Shown: piece after piece, positions 1 to 6,100 of the stretch
Numbering within the stretch: position 1 is the first letter of the stretch
How the letters are laid out: each line of letters begins with the position of its first letter
From: Bacteroidales bacterium
Lineage (GTDB): Bacteria; Bacteroidota; Bacteroidia; Bacteroidales; Paludibacteraceae
Direction of reading: 5' to 3'
DNA: 15,697 bases
Assembly (NCBI GenBank): GCA_900769555.1
Contig: CAAGHA010000116.1
Location: 1 to 15,697, forward strand
Program-made: the position numbers and the translations under genes
Notes under the pieces: model-generated
What the model was told of the DNA's origin: nothing
Seen by the model: only the letters and a program-made list of their open reading frames with translations
The model's database searches: none

Positions 1-79
1 AAATCCAAATATACAATTGGAGATGACCAATATGGTACTATGCACAAAGAATACACAGAGAAAACCCATGTTGGTATCA
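1..79. repeat. Perfect direct repeat, copy A (with 1917-1995)
   Basis: These 79 bases are identical to 1917-1995. They encode the NMGFLCVFF...CIFGF membrane segment shared by imm4 and imm2. Identity stops abruptly at base 80 on one side. On the other side it reaches the window edge, so the real repeat may be longer. The flanking parts of the two genes are clearly diverged. Confidence 0.95.
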
Positions 80-348
80 GGGAAATAACTATGCACTGGG
101 TGTTCATACTCTTCAAAATATTTTTTATCTTGAGACTTAGACCAACTATCAAAACGGATGCGAACATCCTCAGAAGAGGTAAAACCTTGCTTTTCTAACA
201 TCTTTCTAACCCATCTACATCTATCATACAAAAAAGCATACTGATACTTAATCGGAGAAGTAATTATATCTCCTACAGCGTTATCCAAAACATGCAATTC
301 CCATAACATTAATGCACAATAGTACGTAATATAATTATTCTTTTTCAT
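1..348 (-). CDS. Candidate immunity membrane protein imm4, 3' end cut by the window
   Basis: An open frame of 116 codons starts at the ATG read from 348 and runs off the left edge without a stop. It begins MKKNNYITYYCALMLW and passes through GFTSSED and NMGFLCVFFVHSTILVISN, the latter a likely membrane segment. It is a close relative of imm2 (1689-2236): the first 41 residues align without gaps and the last 26 residues visible here are identical. It starts 5 bases after the stop of tip4, the same layout as tip2-imm2, so the two genes look like one duplicated toxin-tip/immunity cassette. No family name is recognised. The immunity role is inferred only from position (directly behind an RHS-tip-like gene) and membrane character. 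Unlike imm2, its frame is intact over the visible part. Confidence 0.7.
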   Translation of the reverse strand, partial: MKKNNYITYYCALMLWELHVLDNAVGDIITSPIKYQYAFLYDRCRWVRKMLEKQGFTSSEDVRIRFDSWSKSQDKKYFEEYEHPVHSYFPDTNMGFLCVFFVHSTILVISNCIFGF

Positions 349-353
349 AGTTT

Positions 354-623
354 TCAAGGTATTAAATTATACGCATTTTCAAAAAAGTACTCTCCTCCCA
401 ATCCTCCTACTACACCACCTACAAATCCACCTACTATCATACCCCATGGCGGACAAATAGGAGAACAAAATCCTGCACAATATTTTGCACCTAACGTTGC
501 TCCTTCCCAACTACCAACAGACTTAACTGCAGCTCGCTGTGTGTTTTCGCCAATTTGGTTTCCATCTGTAAGAAAATAGTTATTCACGCCAATTCTTTCC
601 CTATATAGACTAATAATAATCAT
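354..623 (-). CDS. Orphan RHS toxin-tip fragment tip4 (glycine-zipper type, truncated)
   Basis: An 89-residue product. Residues 20-89 align without gaps to residues 89-158 of tip2 (2241-2717), with 53 of 70 identical by hand count, including the run GNQIGENTQRAAVKSVGSW. The C-terminal half is rich in glycine with small residues spaced like a glycine zipper (IVGGFVGGVVGGLGG), which would suit packing in a membrane. The first 19 residues have no counterpart in tip2. There is no room upstream for the missing 69 residues, because imm3 ends only 8 bases away, so this is a 5'-truncated copy. It has no signal peptide and no RHS core, and no Shine-Dalgarno is visible. It is probably a stored or decaying toxin end rather than an independently secreted protein. 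Imm4 follows after 5 bases. Confidence 0.7.
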   Translation of the reverse strand: MIIISLYRERIGVNNYFLTDGNQIGENTQRAAVKSVGSWEGATLGAKYCAGFCSPICPPWGMIVGGFVGGVVGGLGGEYFFENAYNLIP

Positions 624-631
624 ACAAGAAA

Positions 632-1081
632 CTATTTACAAAGTGTTTTTAAATCTGACATTATTATAGTTGTTAGTATATAATTTGTAAAATTAAACAG
701 ACAACAACCATAAACAATCAAAAATACTCCGATGAGAACAAAAACAAATTCACCCAAAAATAATACAAATAACACAAATATCGTAATAAAAATATACCAG
801 AATAGACTAAATATTTTACAAGAAGTAGAAGTTTGAAATGTAATAATTAATTCCTGACTATTTTCAGTTGGTATCACAAAACTCAATGTTGGTTCTTGAT
901 GGAAATTTAATAGTGTTACTCTTCTTAATCTTAATATATTTCCCTCCTTTGTTACATTATATTTCGTCTTATTAATAGTATATATTCCATCTCTTTCAAA
1001 ATTTAGAAACTTGCTACCATCAACAAATATCACACGCTTCCACTTGAAAGGGGAAAGTATGCCTTTGATTTGATTTATCAT
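632..1081 (-). CDS. Candidate immunity protein imm3, two-helix membrane protein
   Basis: A 149-residue protein of no family I recognise. Residues 1-85 are soluble and look beta-rich, with short alternating strands such as KRVIFVDGSKFLNFERDGIY, loosely like a small PH-type barrel (inference only). Residues about 90-109 and 111-130 form two adjacent hydrophobic helices (IFSLFWYIFITIFVLFVLFLG and EFVFVLIGVFLIVYGCC), a membrane hairpin. It starts 21 bases after the stop of tip3 and ends 8 bases before tip4, on the same strand. Its place behind an orphan toxin tip suggests it protects against the tip3 domain. It shares no visible sequence with imm1, imm2 or imm4, which fits a different toxin type. 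Start: ATG read from 1081. Confidence 0.75.
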   Translation of the reverse strand: MINQIKGILSPFKWKRVIFVDGSKFLNFERDGIYTINKTKYNVTKEGNILRLRRVTLLNFHQEPTLSFVIPTENSQELIITFQTSTSCKIFSLFWYIFITIFVLFVLFLGEFVFVLIGVFLIVYGCCLFNFTNYILTTIIMSDLKTLCK

Positions 1082-1102
1082 GATTATAAATTATTATATG
1101 AA

Positions 1103-1675
1103 TCAAGGAATTATTCTTGTATTTGTATTACTAAATGATACTCCGAAAGGCAGTCCTTTAGAATAACCTATATTAAAACTTGACCACGTTTTGTCTTGAG
1201 AAAAAGAATATCCAAAGTCTAATGGACCAACTCCTATGGACCACCCATTCCCTTCACCACCATAAGATTCAGCTGTCATCTGTTGTTCGCCCCAATAATT
1301 TGAGATTTTCAACCCTCCTCCGCCCGATAAATCAAACCCTGTTCCAAAACTTGCTGAAGCAGCAACAAATCCTCCATACTGTTTCATGTGTCCCAATTCC
1401 GCAGAAAAAGTAACACCTACTCCCAAATAAGCAGAACCCGAAAAATAAATAGAATAAGCATCAGAACGGAACAAAAACGAACCAACAGAATACCCTATTC
1501 TATCTACACAATCGTCTGCATAAGATAAAGCATTTTGTACTGATGTCACTCCATTCTTTGCCGAAGCTATGGCATTTTGCGTGTTCTGAGAAATCGTTGC
1601 ATAAACATTGTTGACTACAGACGGATTGTAGCTTGATGTACAAGAAAAACGAATGTATTTATTACTGGAAACCAT
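1103..1675 (-). CDS. Orphan RHS toxin tip tip3 carrying the RHS anchor sequence
   Basis: A 190-residue product without signal peptide or RHS core. Residues 20-41 (VVNNVYATISQNTQNAIASA and two more) repeat residues 1780-1801 of the full RHS protein, and the DNA there matches at 75 of 78 bases. After this anchor the sequence is unrelated to the main tip. Residues about 60-190 are glycine- and serine-rich with alternating hydrophobic positions (SAYLGVGVTFSAELG, FVAASASFGTGFDLSGGGG, GWSIGVGPLDFGYSFS), suggesting beta strands, perhaps a barrel or membrane-active sheet. No catalytic motif is recognised. The fused anchor shows that this was once, or can become, the end of an RHS protein. Imm3 lies 21 bases downstream as its likely partner. 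Start: ATG read from 1675; no Shine-Dalgarno. Confidence 0.75.
   Translation of the reverse strand: MVSSNKYIRFSCTSSYNPSVVNNVYATISQNTQNAIASAKNGVTSVQNALSYADDCVDRIGYSVGSFLFRSDAYSIYFSGSAYLGVGVTFSAELGHMKQYGGFVAASASFGTGFDLSGGGGLKISNYWGEQQMTAESYGGEGNGWSIGVGPLDFGYSFSQDKTWSSFNIGYSKGLPFGVSFSNTNTRIIP
1541..1618. repeat. RHS anchor repeat, orphan copy (with 3606-3683)
   Basis: These 78 bases match 3606-3683 at 75 positions, with the last 53 bases (1566-1618) identical. The stretch encodes the VVNNVYATISQNTQNAIASA segment at the front of tip3. It is in the same orientation as the copy inside the RHS gene, so recombination between the two would delete about 2.07 kb and join tip3 to the RHS body. Confidence 0.95.
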
Positions 1676-1688
1676 TCTATTATTTTTA

Positions 1689-2236
1689 TCACCTTAAAAA
1701 CAACCACATTGTTAGTACTTGATACCCACATATTGCCACAATCAAACCAAATGCCAGCCACTGCATTCTCCTTCGTTTAGGTTGCTTCCATTTATCGAAT
1801 TGCTTGAAATAAAAATTCTTTTGCTTTATAATATAATTCCAAAAAAAAAGGCCTATTCCCACAATAAGAAAAAGTGCATAAAACCCGTAAGGTTGTTCTA
1901 TCTCTTTAGGAGGATTAAATCCAAATATACAATTGGAGATGACCAATATGGTACTATGCACAAAGAATACACAGAGAAAACCCATGTTGGTATCACAGAA
2001 ATAGTCTTTGTACGGATCCATGCTATCTACATAGTCTCCATACCGATTCTTTAGGTCTTCTGAAGAGGTAAAACCTAACTTTTCAAAATGCTTCTTTACA
2101 TAATCACTTTTTTTATACAAAAAACACTAAAACAAAGCATAGGATATCCTATGATATTACGAGAACATTTATACCAAATATTCATCGTCCACAACATCAA
2201 TGCACTATAATAAGTTAAAAAATTATCCTTTTTCAT
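1689..2236 (-). pseudogene. Candidate immunity membrane protein imm2, split by a one-base frameshift
   Basis: Homology to imm4 starts at the ATG read from 2236 (MKKDNFLTYYSALMLW). That frame ends after 46 residues (…KKVIM). The rest continues in another frame from about 2120 to a stop at 1689 (KKSDYVKKHFEKLGFTSSEDL …). Adding one T to the six-T run read on the minus strand (plus-strand A run 2119-2124) joins both parts into 182 residues, and the joined 41-residue N-terminus aligns to imm4 without gaps. The TTG at 2120 is therefore not the natural start. The downstream part has three likely membrane helices (about 46-66, 78-98 and 119-141 counted from that TTG) and a KQFDKWK stretch before the last one, reminiscent of imm1. 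It follows tip2 by 4 bases. It could be a true pseudogene, a homopolymer phase switch, or a sequencing error. Confidence 0.65.
1917..1995. repeat. Perfect direct repeat, copy B (with 1-79)
   Basis: These 79 bases inside imm2 are identical to 1-79 inside imm4. Both copies lie in the same orientation and reading frame. The surrounding parts of the two genes are much more diverged, so this block may have been made uniform by recent recombination. Confidence 0.95.
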
Positions 2237-2240
2237 AATG

Positions 2241-2717
2241 TTAAGGTTTTAAGTTATACATATTTTCAAAGAGATATTCTCCCCCTATACCTCCGGCAAC
2301 TCCACCTACAAATCCTCCTACAATTGTGCCAACAGGAGGAAAACAGAAAGAACCTATATACGCACCACCTTGAGCACCCAATGTTGCTCCTGCCCAACTA
2401 CCAACTGACTTAACTGCGGCACGTTGGGTGTTTTCGCCTATTTGGTTTCCATCTTCAACAAATCCTATTCCAATATTAGTTGCAGAAGAAACAATTGTTC
2501 CAGCAACACCTACATTCTTAGCCACGCTACCCAGATGTTTCAACTGATACGTTTTTACATACTGATTGCCATAAAATCCATTGCCTTTGTATCTCTCTTG
2601 GGGTTTGTAATAGTTAAAAGAACGTGATTTACTCGTCAATCCCACAGAACCGCCTTGGTCTATCATAGGGTTGGCGATTCCTCCAATTCCATTGGTGGTG
2701 TTTCCTAAAATAATCAT
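2241..2717 (-). CDS. Orphan RHS toxin tip tip2 with C-terminal glycine zipper
   Basis: A 158-residue product starting at the ATG read from 2717, with a stop codon directly before it. Residues 1-60 are polar and glycine/asparagine-rich (GNTTNGIGGIANPMIDQGG). Residues 60-88 hold KHLGSVAKNVGVAGTIVSS, similar in style to VAGTGVSVISS in the tip of the main RHS protein. Residues 89-158 (GENTQRAAVKSVGSWAGATLGA … TIVGGFVGGVAGGIGGEY) are glycine-zipper-like, with small residues at regular spacing over a hydrophobic stretch. Such C-termini are familiar from Bacteroidota RHS proteins (general family knowledge), and a membrane-inserting or pore-forming action is my inference. There is no signal peptide and no RHS core, so it is an orphan tip. 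It sits 34 bases after imm1 and 4 bases before imm2, its likely partner. Confidence 0.75.
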   Translation of the reverse strand: MIILGNTTNGIGGIANPMIDQGGSVGLTSKSRSFNYYKPQERYKGNGFYGNQYVKTYQLKHLGSVAKNVGVAGTIVSSATNIGIGFVEDGNQIGENTQRAAVKSVGSWAGATLGAQGGAYIGSFCFPPVGTIVGGFVGGVAGGIGGEYLFENMYNLKP

Positions 2718-2751
2718 CTAACAAGACTTATAAAGTGTGAAATTTACTAAA

Positions 2752-3168
2752 TCAAACGCCCCAACTGTCTCGGAAAAGGTCGAAAATGACAAGTGGAAAA
2801 AACATTCCTATAGCTATAAAAAGCATAAAATAAAAAACTTTCCACTTGGGATAATTTTTATACAACTCCATATATTTTAAGTATTTCTTCTTGTAAAGAA
2901 ATAGAAAATAATAAAATATGGCAGGAGGGACTGCATGCAAAAAAACATACAACAAACCAACTAATCTACCTTCCGGAGAAAAATAAGCTCCGCAAAAAAA
3001 AGGAATAATTAACATGTTATTAATAACAAAGAAAACCATTCCTGTAGGAAATGAAAATGCACAAAACCAAACCAATAAAACATAATTTTCTTTGATAAAT
3101 GAATCTCCGTTTACGCTACTATTATAAAAACAGAGTCCTCCTATTTTTTTAAGATAATCTATACACAT
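2752..3168 (-). CDS. Candidate cognate immunity membrane protein imm1 of the RHS toxin
   Basis: A 138-residue protein starting 11 bases after the stop of the RHS gene, hence almost certainly cotranscribed with it. It has three or four hydrophobic segments: about 28-62 (one or two helices, VLLVWFCAFSFPTGMVFF and following), 69-92 (GLLYVFLHAVPPAIFYYFLF) and 111-132 (FYFMLFIAIGMFFPLVIFDLF). A basic loop KKKYLKYMELYKNYPKWK precedes the last helix. Its second half resembles imm2 in helix layout and in the basic KWK stretch before the last helix, so it may be a distant member of the same family. The gene immediately behind a polymorphic toxin is normally its immunity gene. A multi-pass membrane protein in that place suggests neutralisation of a membrane-active tip. 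No database family is recognised. Confidence 0.75.
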   Translation of the reverse strand: MCIDYLKKIGGLCFYNSSVNGDSFIKENYVLLVWFCAFSFPTGMVFFVINNMLIIPFFCGAYFSPEGRLVGLLYVFLHAVPPAIFYYFLFLYKKKYLKYMELYKNYPKWKVFYFMLFIAIGMFFPLVIFDLFRDSWGV

Positions 3169-3179
3169 ATTGCTAATCT

Positions 3180-6100
3180 TTAGTATTCATCACTCAAATC
3201 ATAAATCATTGTCCCTACTCCATAGACAGCAGTAACACCCAAAATTGACCATCCAACAGGATTTGAAATTAAACCAGCAGTCATACCAATAGTAGTAAAT
3301 AATGAGGTACTCCCTACTACAAAATCAATAGAACCCCTAATTTTACTTCCTTCTTTCCAATTATCTACTCCACTTTTGATAGTCAATCCAGAAGATATAA
3401 CTGATACTCCAGTACCTGCCACTCCAAACGCTCTACCTGCTTTCCCTAACCCATCAGTAATTTTTGAACCTGTTCCACACTCTATCAATGCATTCATACC
3501 TGTTCCCACTGCATCAAATGAGGTAACGGTTGCGGATGTAGCTGCTAAAAAATTTTCTGTTTTAGAAGTAGTTACTGATGATATTTCATTTATCATCGCA
3601 TTGGTTGATGCCACTGCATTCTTTGCCGAGGCTATGGCATTTTGCGTGTTCTGAGAAATCGTTGCATAAACATTGTTGACTACCTCCGCATTGTAGGAGT
3701 AGTCTGCCGGCGTGTAGCCGGATGTATAGCCATAGACTCCCGCATTCACTGTCTCTGTCGCTACATTTTGTGCGGATGAAACTGTTGTCTGAATGGAGAT
3801 TGCAACACTCTCCAACATTTGCTGTATTCCTAAATAAATATTTGCCATCATCTCTGCATAATCAAACATCAAACCCAAGTAATAGTTACTAAACTCGCCA
3901 CTCGGATCTGTTCGCCAAACAGGATTCTGCATGCAGTAGGCAAAACGGTTGTGTGAAAGCCAACTACCCGGACTCTGCACATACGGATCCAGAGAGAGGA
4001 ACTGATTGGTGCGGGCATTGTACATCCTGCCTCCCATATCTATCAAACCCAACTCATGCAAATGCTCGTGCATGCAATAGCCACGACTGAAACGCCCTGC
4101 AACATCCATTGTCACATTCGTTGTCCAATTGCTCGCATTGCGCCTCATTCCCCATGGCTTGTAGGCAAATTTCTCAATCTTATTGGTATTCACATCCATA
4201 ATAGCTGTTAAACTATTCTGGCGGTCGGTGACTGCCGCAAAAAGCGTATCTTTCCCCGCCGTGCGCACATATATCGCCGCCAATCCATTTCCCCCACAAA
4301 GGTAGTGGATTTCGCGAGATTTGCCATCTTTGGAGAGTTCTTTTTCGTAATCACCCAAATAATATTTGGTTCGTTGTAAAGTCCCCGACTTGTATAAACG
4401 AGACCTATAACGACGTCGGTCCGGCTTATAATCAATAGAGTAAGTCAGATTACCTTGTTTTATTTGCGTAGCCATCCGATAAGAGTCGAACGAAACTGTT
4501 TGAGCATTAGAGACAGAAGAAGAAGAGTATCCAACAGAAGAAACTTGGTGAGGCGGCATCCCATTGGCACCATATCCAATAGTATTCCAATAACCATCCC
4601 AAGTTTTAGTCATATTCCCTTTTGCATCATACTGATGAGTACCAGACAATGATGACGAGCCTTTGGCTGCAGTAACCGTTGCCAAACGATTGGAAGAATC
4701 GTATGTATAAGACTCGGTATTCCCACTTATAGCATCAGCCTTCTTAACTAATCCCAAAGTTGTATAAGAATAACTTAAATCCTTCAATTTAGAACTACCC
4801 TTATAGGCTTTTTCAGAAGTCAATCTGCTCTTGCTGTCATACACATACGTTTGAATAACATCGCCTACCAAGGTCTCCTCCACCACTCTACCTTGACTAT
4901 CCAATTTATTAGGTTTCCAAATTGTTTTACCCGCACAAGAGACAGAGGTGAGATGTCCGAAATTGTTGTAAGTATTATTCACTACAACCCCCGAAGGATA
5001 AGTAGTAGTGGAAACATCTCCATAATTATTGGCGTAAGCAAATTTTGTTGCAAAAGAGACACCATCCATCAACTCGTTTTTCAAGGTAACTCGATTAAAT
5101 GCATCATAAGTATAAGCACAAGAATAGTTACCTCTGCACTCTTTTGTCAATTGTCCGCTTTCATTATAGGTAAAAGTTGTTTTATCAGTCCCGTCACTCT
5201 GTTCATACAATCTACCCTTTGAATCATACAGATAGTAAATTTCAGAACCATTCTCAGTTGTTGTTAATACCTTTCTTCCGTACGCATCATATTCCACCGA
5301 AACTATACCTACATCAGGGTCATTGATAGAGGTTCTATTCCCTGCAATATCGTAAGAAAACGTAGTAGTATGACTTCCGGAAGAAGAGAGCGCAGAAGAT
5401 GAAGACGGCAAACCGTTCGGAGCGTATGTAAAAGTAACCATTTGTCCATTTTCGGTTCGTTCTATCAACTGTCCGGCAGAATTGCATTTTTCCACAACTG
5501 TCCCCAAAGGCGATGTGATGGTTCTTTTTAATTTGTCATAAGAATATTTTGTTACACCGGAAGGCGCACTAACTTGTATCAGGCGACCAAATTTATCGTA
5601 AGAGTATTGAGTAGAAGGATTTCCACTCGGAGTGCTACCTGTATTTCTCACATACTCATGTTCGAGCCTGCCCGCATAATCATAGCTATAAAATAAAATT
5701 CGCTCTTTCCCATCCAAATCAAACTCCTTTTTTCTCATCACTCTTCCGGCTGCATCATACATAATTTCACTATCCGAACTACCCGTCAAAGTTTTTGAAA
5801 CAACATAATGGGAAGGACGTATATGCGAGAAATAAGAAGAACTGATTGTCTCTGTCCTTCCATCCGAAAAAGTTTTCTTTAAACAATTATTGAAACCATC
5901 ATAAGAAGAATAATTGGTTGTAAATGTCAAATTCCCGTTTGATTCCACCATTTTTGTCGGGCGACCTAATGCTTCATTTTGAGAATAGGAAATAACCGAA
6001 CCATCCGCATTTGAAATTGAAGACAAAAATCTGCCGGAGTTTGTATAAGAATAACTTGTTATTCTATTCTCACAACCATTAGCAGAAAGAGTTTCTTTTA

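Noticed and set aside
1719..2054. Plus-strand open frame opposite imm2 (and similar plus-strand frames opposite the RHS, catalase and dxs genes)
   Set aside because: They lie opposite well-supported genes, show no recognisable domains, and their composition follows the other strand.
1689..2120. A 143-residue gene starting at TTG 2120
   Set aside because: Homology to imm4 continues upstream in another frame to the ATG at 2236, so the TTG is only where the frame becomes open after a frameshift.
1..3179. Insertion sequence or transposon as the cause of the duplicated cassettes
   Set aside because: No transposase, no terminal inverted repeats and no target duplications are visible. The repeats are within coding sequence and fit cassette recombination better.
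4612..5690. Repeated motifs in the RHS gene as a DNA tandem repeat or CRISPR-like array
   Set aside because: The repeats are YD protein repeats with varied spacing and diverged DNA. There are no regular identical units with spacers, and no CRISPR array is seen in the window.
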